From: Symsagittifera roscoffensis
Lineage: Eukaryota; Xenacoelomorpha; Acoela; Convolutidae
Assembly (NCBI RefSeq): GCF_963678635.1
Contig: NC_087065.1
Location: 2,110,001-2,170,000 of the forward strand
Direction: 5' to 3'
DNA length: 60,000 nucleotides
The position numbers and the translations under genes were made by a program. Of the stretch, positions 1 to 11,179 are shown piece by piece. Position 1 is the first letter of the stretch; each line of letters opens with the position of its first letter. The notes beneath the pieces are model-generated. The model searched no databases, was not told the DNA's origin, and saw nothing but the letters and a program-made list of their open reading frames with translations.

Positions 1-1602
1 TTTGCTTTAAAAGCTATTCAACAGACAAAAGTTTCTTTTTCTAAACAGCCTAATTGCAAACATTAGAGGTTAAATGAACCACACCGTAGTGCAAAATGAA
101 AATAGTTTTCCTCGTCTTTTGTATGCTTACTTGCACAGCTGCGAACGCATGCATTAAGCACCCTTAGTTACTTGTCAAGTTTTAAAAGTCGTCGGCAGCG
201 GTACAGCCTGTCAGACACCAACAACGTTTGTTCAACTGTTGTCAGGGAACTTATGACGTAGTATATCTGTTCAACAGCTGGGTCAAACCAACAACAATAA
301 CAATAGACGACTGTGGGACCACCTTGTCGAAGTCTCGAAATCGCTACAGTGCTAACATCTTAATCTAGACAGTAGGGGTTTCCGATTTCCCAGAAGCAAA
401 GCCTGCTCCCTGGCCAATGATCATTCGCAAACTTACATTAGGAGTTTTTTATCCGCTCTAATTAAAAATTACTCTCCATAACAAAATTCAAAAATTCACC
501 CTATTTTTTTAAACAAAAACGGCTCCCCCAGAGTAATTAACTCAAGACTCAAAAAAGGTTTTTGCTCTTAGCGAGCCTTGGAAGTGCCAAAGTCACTAAC
601 TAAAGACGCTCAAATCAATTTCCACAGCTGACAGTTAAGGAAAGTCAAAGTTGAGCAGAGGTGTAGGAGGTGCAGAATTATGTGAGAAGCTGCTACATCG
701 AACACGACAACAAAAAGCCTTGTAATGCAAACACTTTTAAGAAGTGAGTGCTTGTGCTTGTTAGGCAATTGCTTGTTTGTCAATTGCTTGTTTAGCAATT
801 AATTGGCAATTGAACTCTCCGTATGCGGGAAAAATTCCTACAAAACTTTACGTAAGTTTTTAAGAAACAAAATTGCTTGCTTCAGCCTTTTGCAATAAAA
901 ATTTAAATTAAAAAAAGATGAAAAAAAAAACAATTTTTTCTTTTTAATAAATCTGCCCACAAAGAGCTTCAAGTACAAAACGATGAAGTTTCCATTTTTT
1001 ACTGCAATACTTGGATCAATTAACTTGCCTTCATTCTTGTTGGTCACTATTTCAAAGCGAAATTAATTATTTTCCTAATACGAGAATTATTTAACCCAAC
1101 TGGCTCAAATTCAATCACTCACAACTTCACTTAGTTCTGTCGCATATAGAATTACCTTTTCAGCTTTGGGCTGGGAAGCCTCGGAATCTTATTTAAAAAA
1201 GTTCTCCAAATTTTTAGTAATATGCTGGTTACAAAGTCGAAAAATGATCAACGCAATTACAAATAATTTGTCGGTTCCTCTGGAAATTGGATTTAAAAAG
1301 TAGCTTGTAGATTGTGACAAGGTTGCTTTGTTGTTTATTTGATTTTTGGGGTTCATTTTATGGTTAAAATTTCTTAGCCCTAACCTTATTGGATTTTTTT
1401 AGTGCCTGAATCGAGAAATGCAATTGAAAATAACTGAAAACATTGTCATAATTTCAGTTCTTAATAAAAGAACCATAAGTGAAGTAATTGAAAGTGTTTT
1501 AGAAAGTTTTGCTTTCGTTTAGCTCTCAATGGACTTTTTTGGGAAAATAATTTGTTGAAATTTGTTTTTTTAATTAGTTCTCTGCATGTAATGATGTCTC
1601 AC
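1..1602. other. AT-rich sequence without an assigned gene
   Basis: On the minus strand this lies downstream of a GPCR exon, so further exons (TM5 to TM7) might be expected. I read it for conserved TM5-TM7 motifs and saw none. The short frames near 610-1047 are low-complexity and look like chance. It is probably intron of the same gene. Confidence 0.5.
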
Positions 1603-1764
1603 CTCGTACTGGTTTGAAGTGGAGGTTGATCCAGCCGAGCAGAGGGGGGAAGGCGACTAGGGCGGAGCAGCCCCAAGCGGCCAGGATGGCGACCAGTGCG
1701 ACTGGGGGAGTGCGCAGCTGGGCATACCAGAGGGGTCTGGAGATGGCCAAGTAGCGGTCGATTC
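1603..1764 (-). CDS. GPCR exon: end of TM3, DRY motif, TM4 (aminergic-type receptor)
   Basis: Internal exon of a class A GPCR at the plasma membrane. It starts in phase 1 after a TAG acceptor (intron bases 1765-1766) and ends in phase 1 at a GTGAG donor (GT at 1602-1601). The reading is IDRYLAISRPLWYAQLRTPP, the TM3-end DRY motif and intracellular loop 2, then TM4 with AAWGCSALVAFPPLLGW, whose Trp matches position 4.50. Spliced to the exon at 6417-6765, the shared Gly codon restores a continuous TM3. The Asp in TM3 (VMDVFLCTAS, on the other exon) and CTASILN resemble dopamine and other biogenic amine receptors. The ligand cannot be assigned. Later exons are not visible in the window, so the gene continues beyond the left edge or is incomplete. 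Confidence is high for the GPCR call and moderate for the aminergic class. Confidence 0.9.
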
Positions 1765-2310
1765 CTACAACACTCCTCACAACATTAAAATATTCAAACA
1801 TTTCAAAACGACTTTCAATATTAATTTATTGATGGTTGTCTTTTTATTACAATTTATTCTTTTTTACATTTTATTTTGCTGTAATGACTTATCCGAATAT
1901 TTTTCCTCTAGAAGAGCTGACTTTTTTTCTGAGGAGCCATTCGTGTACCATGGTTAAAATACATGCATTTGTTTGTTTTGTTTTTCTGGGCTGCGTAATT
2001 TTGCGTCACCCTCGCAATTAACAAGCGTATTTTGGTGGTCCTAGAACAACCGACCTTTCGATTGAGGGGAGAGAGCTTCGCCCGCCTCCCTCTTTATCAC
2101 AGTTCGCTCGCTAGTGTTTAAGAAGCAACTCACTACAAACAATTTTAACCCTAACTATCTCTTCTCCGGTCAAGGTCTTGGAGATGAAAAAAACAAGCCA
2201 AAAAGGGGCGTTTTTAGCGCTTTTCGGAAAACGTTGACCAAAAAATCTTGTTCGCGCTCCCTCCTCAAACTTAAAATATATTGGCGCCAAAAGCGCCTTT
2301 AGAAAAACTT

Positions 2311-2669
2311 TAGGGCTACCTGCCGACCCCCTGCCGACCTAAAAGGTCCCCCCTTTGATACTACTTTTTAAGAAATCCAGTTTTGGACGACCAACCCTAA
2401 AATTTTTCTAAAGCGCGCCGAAAAAACGCGATTTTTTGGTCAAACTGTTTAAAAAGTGCCTAAAAATGCTTTTTTGGACTGTTTTTTCAAAATTTTGCCT
2501 GCGGCGCAGAAAATTTGGCTAAAGCAAGAACTAAACCGTAAACCGAGCTTAGGGAAAGCTCGAAAAATCAATTCTGTCGACCTAAAAAAAAGTCGACAAA
2601 TTTTCAACATTTTTTTGAAAATCCAACACCCCCCCCCCCCCCTCGAGAAAATCCTAGATCCGCCCCTGG
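2311..2669. mobile_element. Truncated relative of the 4699-5103 MITE
   Basis: It shares internal blocks with the 405-bp element at 4699-5103, including an ACGCGATTTTTTGGTCAA-like stretch, CCTGCGGCGCAGAAAA, paired GTCGAC-containing motifs, a poly-C run and the right end GAAAATCCTAGATCCGCCCC. No matching left terminal repeat was found, so the left end is approximate and this copy is probably truncated or nested. Noncoding. Confidence 0.6.
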
Positions 2670-3667
2670 TTACAGATCATAAATTTCGGAAAACCAGGTT
2701 GTTAGCTTTGAACAAACTGTAAGCTTCTACTCATGCAGCGAGTGGAAATTTTTCTGAATAATCTGAAGATCTCTTGTAACTGAAATAATTTAACGACAAT
2801 TAAAAGCAAATGTAGCAAACGGTTTTCGAGTTCTGTCAGCAGATTTTGACCCCCAAAATTTCTCAAAAACTTCAACTTTTTTCATGAATTCCCTTGTCCG
2901 GAAATAACAATTCTCATTAATTTTCAGAGAACTGGCTATATTTTCTACGGCACATCTTCAAGGAGCAACATTATCGGAAAAAACCAGAAATATAAACTTT
3001 TTGTTAAAGCTAGTTTCATTCAAACAAAGTTAGTTCAAGATCAATTTCCTTTCAAGTAGCATTATTCCCATATTTAAGATGCATAGGGCAAATTTTTCAC
3101 CCTTGGGGTTCACAGAGTGGTAATAATTGCATTGTTATGTGAATACTAAGATCACAAAATGTTAACAAACTAAAATTAATTCTATTTTAAAAGACTATTT
3201 TTATAAGGACTATTTTATAAGGACTATTTCTATAAGACCTCATATTAGGTTTGAATAATTAATTTGAGCTAGTCTTCCTTCCTTGTCTCAACAGAGATGA
3301 TCTGCCTTTTTAAAATCGTATTTCGAATCTCTGATGCAAGAAGTTGTGTTCATTGTTTTCAGGGCACAACTTCGCCATTTCGCTGAGTTGAACGATTTCT
3401 CTCGAGGATAAAAATAACCGGATAAAGTTCAAAAATGTAATTTTTACTATGGTTTAATGTGAGGTAGTTTTCGACTTTTTCGACCATTTATTCAATGTTA
3501 AAAATGTATGCGCGTTCCCCAAATTACAATTGTCCTATCTACATTGTGTAGTCAGAACGAAAACGGAGTTGTTAAATCTGGAACCTCAGAAGCTCATTAT
3601 CACTACAAAATAGATTGATTCTCTGGATTGGCTCGATTTTTTAAAAATAAAACATAGGCAAAAACCC

Positions 3668-4166
3668 CCAGGTTGACAAAAAAATGCTTATCATACTCTT
3701 TCATACAGTTTCATAGAGCATAATATGAAATGGTATGAAAAGCATTTTTTCCATACTATGAAATTGTATGATAAGCATTTTTTCCATAAATGAAAATACA
3801 AAAAATTTTTGCTTCGAAATTTTGTCTTTCAACCGAAACACTAACTAAGGATTTTTTGTCATAAGAAAACCCAGAGTGTAACTGTTTTTGTTGATTTTTA
3901 AAAATTTTATTTTTTCTATGACAAAATGTCTATCTTATAATTTTCATACATGAAAATTGTATGATCAGCATTTTTTATCAAAAATTTTTAATCATTTTTA
4001 ATGACCAGAAAGCTTCAAAAGAAACAATTAGACCAAAATTGTTCATTAAAAATGTTTAAAACACTTTTGAAATTTTGTATGAATTTTCTATGAGCTGCAT
4101 TTTTTCCATAGACTTCATATATGAAACTGTATGATAAGCATTTTTCTTCTATGGACGTTAACCCGG
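3668..4166. mobile_element. Noncoding TIR element, AAATGCTTATCATAC family
   Basis: The ends are inverted: CCCAGGTTGACA then AAAATGCTTATCATAC on the left, and the reverse complement of CCCGGGTTAACG then AAAATGCTTATCATAC on the right. The interior repeats permutations of TATGAAATTGTATGATAAGC. A related copy lies in inverted orientation at 56545-56810. No ORF and no clear target duplication. Confidence 0.55.
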
Positions 4167-4698
4167 GCCACTAGATTGAGTTGCAAGCAGATTTTTAGAT
4201 CCAAAAAAGATTGACCATTTCTAGGCAAAACCCTATACGTTCCAAATGAATGCCCTGTAAAGTCCATTAAATAATTTGCAATTTCAAAAAATTAAGAATT
4301 GATAACTTTTTTGGACTTTTTTTTCTTTTTTTTTCGAAAGTCTAAGATAAAAAAGTAATCTAAAAGCAAGTACAGTGTGCTATTTATTTCGGACCTACTT
4401 GCATATCAGTTGAATTGAAAAAATTGCCTCAATTCGTTTTCAAATTATTTCTGTGCTGGACTTACTCTGAGAAAGTAGAAAAAAATGAGTTTTTGTGAAA
4501 AAAATGAACAAAACATAAGCTTGTTTCTTGATTCAGTTGAAGAGACACAGTAAGAAGAAATTTGTTACGCAATTTTTTTAGCTGGAAGTTTGGCCAAAAA
4601 TATGAGCCAGTAATTTTAAATCAACCAAAAAAAAAATTTGGTTGATCGAAATTTAAAACATTGGATTAAATCTGTTACACTCAATTTGGTCCAATTGG

Positions 4699-5103
4699 CA
4701 GTAGCGGATTTAGGGGGGACGCCTTTTTTCCTCAGGGATTCGAACTCCTTCTGACTAAAAAGTTCCCCCTTTGTAATAATTTGAGATATCAATTTTTGGT
4801 GACGGACCCTAAAAATTGTCTAAAGGTGCCTTGGGCGCCAATTTTTACTAAAATTGAGGGGAAGCGCGAGCCGAAAAAACGCAATTTTTGGTCAAAATTT
4901 TCCAAAAAGTGTCTAAAAACGCTTTTTTAGACTGTTTTTTCAAACCTTTGCCTGCGGCGCAGAAAATGTGGTAAAAAATGGGGTCTTTATAGTGATTTAG
5001 AGCTCAGATAATCAGTTTGGTCGCCCCAAAAAAAGGTCGACAAAATTTTTGAATTTTTTTGAAAATCCGCCCCCCCCCCGTGAAAATCCTAGATCCGCTC
5101 CTG
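4699..5103. mobile_element. 405-bp MITE with 8-bp target duplication (hAT-like)
   Basis: It is flanked by CCAATTGG at 4691-4698 and 5104-5111, an 8-bp target duplication of the size hAT transposases make. The ends are imperfect inverted repeats, CAGTAGCGGATTTAG and, from the right, CAGGAGCGGATCTAG. There is no transposase, so it is non-autonomous. The duplicated site is itself a palindrome, which slightly weakens the duplication evidence. Confidence 0.75.
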
Positions 5104-5111
5104 CCAATTGG

Positions 5112-6416
5112 TACAAACAGGTAGTGTTAAAAATTTGGGAATTGTGTTTTAGCATGCGCGTCGAATATCATCATTAAATTTTTTTGCACACCTAGTTTTT
5201 GAAGTTCAAAACACCGCAGTAGTAAAAATTATTAACCCTCTAATGGCTTTAAAGTTTTATCAAAGAGTTTTAAAACCGTAATGGCTTGAACCGAACATTT
5301 ATACTGCCTAAATAGTGACCAGACCACACTCACATATCATGGCGGCCGAGCTCTTATAACTCGAGCTCAAGTTTTGGTTTGGAGCTTCATCTTTTTCCAC
5401 TAGCACTGCTTGTTACTTGCCAATACCGTGTTCAAATCAATGACGGCATGAAGGTAGATCAAAGAGAAAAATTCCAGTTTTTAATCAGCTCACATGCAAA
5501 CTGCTACGCCTAAGCATATTATTTTACGTCTATTTACGTCAACCTGTTTTTTTTCCACCAAAAATGTTCACTTTGTCAATTATCCTCAAAATTGCTGTCC
5601 AGTTTTGTGTTCAACAACTAGAAAGAATTGCTGTAAAAAATATCATTTTTTCTGAGGGGATAAAAACCATCGTGATCATAGTTCCTTCCCACTCGTGATT
5701 GCAGCAAAAAGTATAATCATTCGAAAATGTAAGGCATTTGAGATTTAAGTTTTGCTGCTTCATATTGAAAGGCTGATATCTTTTAGCTCCAAAACAATAG
5801 TTTCAAATGTTATCAAACTTTACTATGTCTACGCGCACCAACAGTTACATTTTCTTAGAAAAACATTGTTTAATCATTTTTATCATTGTTTGATAAAATA
5901 TTAAGCTTTTACTGAGGACGGAAAAGCTGGCAGCTAAATAATTGAGGTTTTTGTTCCTCTAAATAACTGCAATAAAATGTAAACTTTAACAGTTTGGAAG
6001 TTTCAACAATTTCTTGCAACATCAATTTGCTGTGTCTTTTTAATTATTTAAGTCTATTACAAATTTTTTGGCAATACTTGTTATTAGCTCGAGTAGTTAG
6101 CTAAAATACACATAGCACAGAAAACAGTTATCTATTTGGGTCAAACGACTATACAAGGCTATCGATTTTTTTTCTAAATAAGATCTTTCGGAGTGTTTTG
6201 GGAGCTCTCGAAAAACAAACTTGGTTGACCTAGAAAACTGTTGACCGAAATTTCAAGTCTTTATTTGAGAGCCGACCTTTTGAAAGGTTTTTAGATCCGC
6301 TCATGGTAGTAACAAATTTGAACACTCAAAACTTTCGCGAAAATTAAAAATATGCAATTTGCGGTGTGCTAAAAGAAAAGGAGAAATTTGGTAAATTGAA
6401 TACTTGAAAAAATTAC
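5112..6416. other. Right part of the GPCR intron, no further features
   Basis: AT-rich sequence with short A/T runs. I see no exon, RNA gene or intact mobile element. A fragment near 6170-6300 (ending in TTTTTAGATCCGCTC) resembles the right end of the 4699-5103 family and may be another decayed copy. Confidence 0.5.
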
Positions 6417-6765
6417 CAATCAAACACATGTTTAGAATGCTTGCAGTGCACAAGAACACATCCATCACGATCCACATGTAGCAGAGTGTTTTGTTGAGGG
6501 GCCAGTACTGCAGCACTTCATACACCACCCCCTGGCTCATGACGAGAAGAGCGGTCAACAGGTCAGCCACTGCCAGAGATGCCAGCGGGTAGTTCTGCAC
6601 ATGCTGCAGACACTTCTCAGTGAAGATTGCCCGGATGACGAGACTGTTTCCCACAGTCGTGGCCACGATGATCAGGGGGAGAAATAAAAGAGCAAAGGAG
6701 AGCAGAGGCTGGCCGAGGGGACGCATGTACAACAAGGGCTGTTCCGAAGTGGTCGTCGAATTCAT
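6417..6765 (-). CDS. GPCR first coding exon: N-terminus, TM1, TM2, most of TM3
   Basis: N-terminal exon of the class A GPCR continued at 1603-1764. The start is the ATG at 6765 (MNSTTTSEQP); the frame is open further upstream but has no earlier ATG. TM1 contains VGNSLVI (Asn 1.50), TM2 contains LAVADLLTALL (Asp 2.50), and an extracellular Cys sits in NKTLCYMW before TM3. TM3 carries VMDVFLCTASILNMC with the Asp that binds amines in biogenic amine receptors. N-glycosylation sequons occur at NST near the N-terminus and NKT before TM3. The exon ends after ATT G at a GTAATT donor (GT at 6416-6415), phase 1, which fits the next exon exactly. It is a short-tailed aminergic-type receptor, possibly dopamine-like. 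A promoter could not be identified. Confidence 0.92.
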
Positions 6766-9254
6766 CGTCGCTTGTACGAAATTTTTAATTCTTGATTGGT
6801 TTTGTTCTCTCTCAATTTGAAGTTGAAGGAGGGTCAATTAATCAACTTACTCACAATAGTTATAGTCTTTATATTTTATACTTTTTGATTTATTCTGATA
6901 GGTTTCTCTCTCTCATTTTGGAGTTAGAAAGGATATTCGATTAATAATTTGAATAATTACGACACTCGTAAGTGGACTGAGTAGCAATTGTAGACGAAGG
7001 ATAGCGGAAAGGGGGAGGGGGGAGGAAGTGGAGTGAAATCTGACCCCAGGTGTAAATTGAGACGAAGAGAGGGGAACTGAAAGCAATTAAAGACGGAATT
7101 GAACCAATTTTTCGATAAAATTAACAAAAATGAGCGGAAACTGAATTGACAGCAAATGTAAGTAAATTGGAGTTCAGATTTCTCCTACCCCCAACTCTCA
7201 ATTAATTGAAATAAAACTAATGTACACGCTCAATTAAACTCAGGTATAAGGTGACCAATTATTGACACAGAACTTCAACAGTAAGATAACCTGAAAAAAA
7301 TATACTCTTAACGAAGATCATTTCCCCTAGTCGATTTCTATATTTAAACTAGTTTTGAAAATCAAGAATTCCCGGCACTCCAAACCGGTCGCTTTGATGC
7401 TACGCTCTTTTTTTTTCACTCTAAGGCTTGTGGATTGCTTTTATAGATTTAAATGACGTAATCACGAAGTTTACGGAAGCTGTAGGCGGAACAGCAATAT
7501 CCGACAAATCGAAATAATTATATTTACTGATAACGCGATGATCTTTGAACAGCAGTTGTTAATTTGTGAAAATTTAGATTTCAGTTGCAAGTTGCAAAAA
7601 AAGTGTGTTGCCAACTTCCAATAAATTAACAATGATTATTTGTTTATAATGAATGATATTCTTACAAAAAAAGGTATAAAAGCGGTTCTTGGGGGCAAAT
7701 TGTTAGCTGTTTGTTAAGTATTAAGAGTTTTTAAGCCATGCAAAAAGTGTGATAATTTCAGAATTTTTCTGCAGAAAAAAAACGGAAGCTTTATTTTTGA
7801 CCACGTTCTTAAGCATGCACAAATCTGATTTACAAAAAGCAAAAAAAATTGATTAATTTCATAGTTATTTGCAAACGAGGGAACTATCTTGCAAGCTTAT
7901 CTGCTCATGACAGTTCCCTATAGCCTGACTTGTTATTAAATATTCGCAAAAAAGGACAAACCTGGACAATTGTAAGAGTGCAGACTTAAAAAGGAAAAAC
8001 CAACAACCATTTTTCTTCCGATACTGAGGAGATTAAGAAGTCTGTGATGAAACTTTTTTAAACCTGACTTGGTTCAATTCCAATGAGATTAAAAACCTAT
8101 AGCGTTTTCAATAACATTTGATTGACGAAGTTATCGTGCAGTCTTCAGGAAAATTAAAAAAAATGACAGTATAAATTTATAAAGTTGTATGATTTTAGCA
8201 ATCAGATATTATTGAAAACTTAACCTAGGGCTTTAATTTAATTTTAAAAAATATGTCAGAAAGAAAGTTTCTGCTTTTTGGAGAGGTTAGAGTGGGATTT
8301 TGTTGATTTAAAATTTCGTAATTATTTCAATATAACCTTAGTAAAAACGCATTACTGTTTTTACTGTAATATCTTATAATATTTAGCTTTATTTGGGTTC
8401 TGCCTGCGATCTGTGTTTTTTCAGAGTGAAATTACTAACAGATCTTGAAAACTTGTCACAGATTTTGAAGACCTTTTCATTAACCTTTTTGCAGCATTTT
8501 GAAGACCTTTTCATTAACCTTTTTTCAGTTTTTTGATCGTTTGAAAGTACTTTTTTTTCGATTTCAACGGTTTTGTATGATACTACATCGTCTTAGAAAC
8601 CCTATTGCAATTGAAAAGGGATGAGATTTTCTACGTGTTTGTCGGGTGTGGTTTGAGAGGGACTCACGTTTTTAGAATTTCAACACTAAATTTTTCAATG
8701 CCTTTTTTTAGCACTACGGGTATTTCACAAAGTATTACACTCAAAATTGTTCAATTTATTTTATTTTCACCTTTGTTAAATTGATTGGGACATTTTAACA
8801 AGACGATTTTTCTATTTCATGCTCTCAGAAATTTTCAATACCGTGAGCAAAGTTTCTTTTAGTGACAAAACGTTTATTTTTTAACTAAAAACACTGACTC
8901 TTTGCGTACAAATTAAAAAAAAATACCTGCTTGAAGTTTTCGTAAAGTTTTGAGGGTTTTGAAAAGTTAAAATTGCCATTTTGTGTTCATTAATAAGGGT
9001 TTTATCCCTTTATTTATAATGCTATAATGCATAATACTGGAATGCAGATCCTTAGAATCACGTATTCGAGGACCGCCCTATTAGCATGTGTGCCTATTAG
9101 CATAACCATTTAGAATATTGCAGTTGACTCGCTCGATATTTCAAAATTTGCTTTCTGAAACTTGTTTGCTCAAAAAAGAGCGTGGAGTTAGCCGAATAAT
9201 CAGTAAGTTGAAAAAGGAGATAAAAATTACCGAACAAATCTATTGATTTTTAAG
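6766..9254. other. Upstream flank of the GPCR gene, AT-rich
   Basis: Presumably 5' untranslated and intergenic sequence. A purine-rich stretch lies near 7005-7080. No TATA-type or initiator arrangement stands out and no ORF is convincing. Confidence 0.5.
8462..8528. repeat. 34-bp tandem duplication
   Basis: Two near-identical units, ATTTTGAAGACCTTTTCATT plus a T-rich tail, at 8462-8495 and 8496-8528. Confidence 0.8.
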
Positions 9255-9258
9255 ATTT
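9255..9258. other. Left target site duplication ATTT
   Basis: ATTT directly before the TG of the 5' LTR; the same four bases follow the 3' LTR at 27958-27961. Four bases is usual for Ty3/Gypsy integrases. Confidence 0.75.
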
Positions 9259-9668
9259 TGGAACCTGATCTAAACTATATTTTATGATTGGATAAATTGG
9301 ATATTTTACCACTGTAAAGTATTTAATATTAACCAATCATAATCCATCTAACTAACAACCCACTTATTATTAAGTGCTGAAATTACTTGTAATTTCAGCA
9401 CCAGAGAGATTTGAATTTAACTTAGAAATTAGTTGCCTCTCCAAGAGAACTTCAGCAGCCGCAACAAACCAGTATACACTAGATCTATTGAGCCTAGCAG
9501 AGACTAGTTAAACACGCTGAGACTAGAAAGTATAAGAGTAAGATTAGGATCGGTATTAGACTAAGAAGTTGCACGAATCTATCCGGCCGAAAATAAGATA
9601 GCGTGACGAGCAGACGGTGTACCCTATCCGAAATTACTCTATGAGTTAACCACATCGGTTCTAACTCA
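9259..9668 (+). repeat. 5' LTR (410 bp)
   Basis: It begins TGGAACCTGATC and ends TAACTCA. Against the 3' LTR I count five mismatches and no indels, about 1.2 percent, so the insertion is young. It contains a short palindrome-like AAGTGCTGAAATTACTTG region. There is no clear AATAAA. Confidence 0.93.
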
Positions 9669-9670
9669 TC

Positions 9671-9685
9671 TGGTGCAACCATAAG
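9671..9685 (+). other. Candidate primer binding site
   Basis: TGGTGCAACCATAAG starts 2 nt after the LTR end. TGG complements a tRNA CCA end, and the following bases would require an acceptor ending GGTTGCA. I could not match it to a tRNA from memory, so the primer is unassigned. Confidence 0.5.
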
Positions 9686-10313
9686 TCTCGAATAAGACCT
9701 TAATAGCTTAGAACTAACCAAAAATAGATTAGAATTTAGACAAAACATTTTCAAAATGTTATACGATAATAATTTAATCGAAATGTCTCTACGACTCAAT
9801 AGATCAGAGCCGATATTCCGAACAATAATAGAACTACCCGGAATTGGAAGAAGAACTCGAACAAGAGACGACATACGACAAAGTAGAAACTTACCAAACA
9901 GTTTTATGATTGTACGGCAAAAGCCAACACAAACTTTTTTATTTAGAATCTTATTAGCAATGAATTTAGATTTTCATCTGCAAACATAAAATTTTGAAGT
10001 CGATCTCCATGATCATTTCAGGCGCTAAGCAAAATTATTAATGTACAACCACGATTGATAAAAAGATCTCAGATCGTTTTCTTAATTTCTGCAGTCTTAT
10101 ATAAAACATATTTGAAAAATATTTATTGAAAATGAAAACAAAAATTATTAGCATGACAATAAATTGTTAGTAATCATAAATCATCTGTTGTCCCAGCTTC
10201 ATCATCTAAACATAACAGCAATCATAAGCTCACTAATATCATTAAAATACTAAATCTTTTTATTAAATAAATTTAAACCATTTTAAACCTAAATTCACTT
10301 AATTTTAAAACCA

Positions 10314-10398
10314 GATCATCAAGGCTTATCCTTGGATCTTAATTAATTTTCTATTTCACTAAAATTAAAACCTGATCATCAAGGCCTATCCTTGGATC
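10314..10398 (+). promoter_or_regulatory. Tandem 25-bp hairpins in the leader (candidate packaging or dimerisation signal)
   Basis: GATCATCAAGGC...CCTTGGATC occurs at 10314-10338 and again at 10374-10398, exactly 60 bp apart. Each can fold with GATC and CAAGG paired to CCTTG and GATC around a small loop and an AT bulge. Paired stem-loops between PBS and gag are typical of retroviral encapsidation regions; that function here is inference. Confidence 0.55.
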
Positions 10399-10612
10399 AA
10401 AAAGAACAATTTTGTTCTCCCCCACCCACTTAGCAAGTGTCTAACGACCTCAAACGTCGATTCACTATCCAACCCTTCAAAAAGACCCAAGATTAATAGA
10501 AATTTTTAAATAAAACTAACCATTCAAATTAAGATAAACAGTGAAGAACTCCGGTTATTCATCCTTCACTTGAACCCTCCTCTTACCAGACCCAGGGTAG
10601 ATCTTAGACTTA

Positions 10613-10618
10613 GTAAGT
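10613..10618 (+). promoter_or_regulatory. Candidate splice donor GTAAGT before ORF1
   Basis: CTTA followed by GTAAGT, 94 nt upstream of the ORF1 ATG. It is a plausible donor for subgenomic mRNAs of the downstream genes. The intron side matches consensus perfectly; the exon side is weak. Confidence 0.4.
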
Positions 10619-10711
10619 TTAAAATAGTATCTAACGAACTACTTGCGTTCTACTAACAGTCTTAGAAAATAAAAATACCTGACAAATTTTGCATCCCTCA
10701 TCCTAAACCTT

Positions 10712-11179
10712 ATGTCATTCAAAAATCTAGGAAATAAGCAAACAATCGTTTTACACAACTGTGAGATAGATAACAAAAAATACGATCTTGTAATCACACC
10801 TCAGTTGGATACACAAACAGTTGGATACATTAGAACAAAACGACAAACAATAAAAAGAAAAATTATAAACAAACAAAGACAAATCACACGAAAAAGACTT
10901 TCAAAAAATAGAAACGCATTTTCCGAATCAGAAACCAGCAGTTTAGATGAACTCTACAAATTAAAAGAATCAATTGATAAAAATTGTCCCATTCACGATC
11001 AATTATATTTTTCCGATTCAGAAACAACTTCAAATTCATCAAAAAGAGGAAAAAGAAGAATAAAAATGCAATTCAAACACAAACCGGTACACCTGTATAA
11101 CTGGAATCAACCAATTAGACACATTGATAGCTATATATTAACAGTCATCAAACAAAAAAATGAGCCACACTCAAAGTGA
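10712..11179 (+). CDS. ORF1, 155-residue basic protein, family unknown
   Basis: This is the first ORF of the large element, starting at ATG 10712 and free of stops. I do not recognise it. The middle is strongly basic (TKRQTIKRKIINKQRQITRK), followed by an acidic Ser/Glu patch (SESETSSLDELYKLKESIDK), a second Ser-rich acidic stretch (FSDSETTSNSSK) and another basic cluster (KRGKRRIKMQFKHK). There is no membrane segment and no Cys motif. Alternating basic and phospho-acceptor acidic stretches suggest an RNA-binding or nuclear-shuttling role, but that is inference. Its stop overlaps the next ORF, whose ATG at 11160 lies inside it, so translation may be coupled. Placement before gag is unusual; it could instead be a detached N-terminal piece of Gag. 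Confidence 0.7.
   Translation: MSFKNLGNKQTIVLHNCEIDNKKYDLVITPQLDTQTVGYIRTKRQTIKRKIINKQRQITRKRLSKNRNAFSESETSSLDELYKLKESIDKNCPIHDQLYFSDSETTSNSSKRGKRRIKMQFKHKPVHLYNWNQPIRHIDSYILTVIKQKNEPHSK

Larger units (their letters stand above)
1765..6416 (-). other. GPCR intron (4.65 kb) carrying small transposable elements
   Basis: Intron between the two GPCR exons, GT at 6416-6415 and AG at 1766-1765, phase 1. It carries three short element copies (2311-2669, 3668-4166, 4699-5103) in otherwise AT-rich sequence. There is a C13-type homopolymer near 2628-2642 and a three-fold short repeat (about 17 bp) near 3190-3240. No other coding signal was seen. Confidence 0.8.
9686..10711 (+). other. Retroelement 5' leader
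   Basis: About 1 kb between the PBS-like site and ORF1. It contains a small 77-codon frame at 9756-9989 with no recognisable domain, which may be a chance upstream ORF, plus the tandem hairpins at 10314-10398 and a donor-like GTAAGT at 10613. Long structured leaders in this position usually hold packaging and dimerisation signals. Confidence 0.6.
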
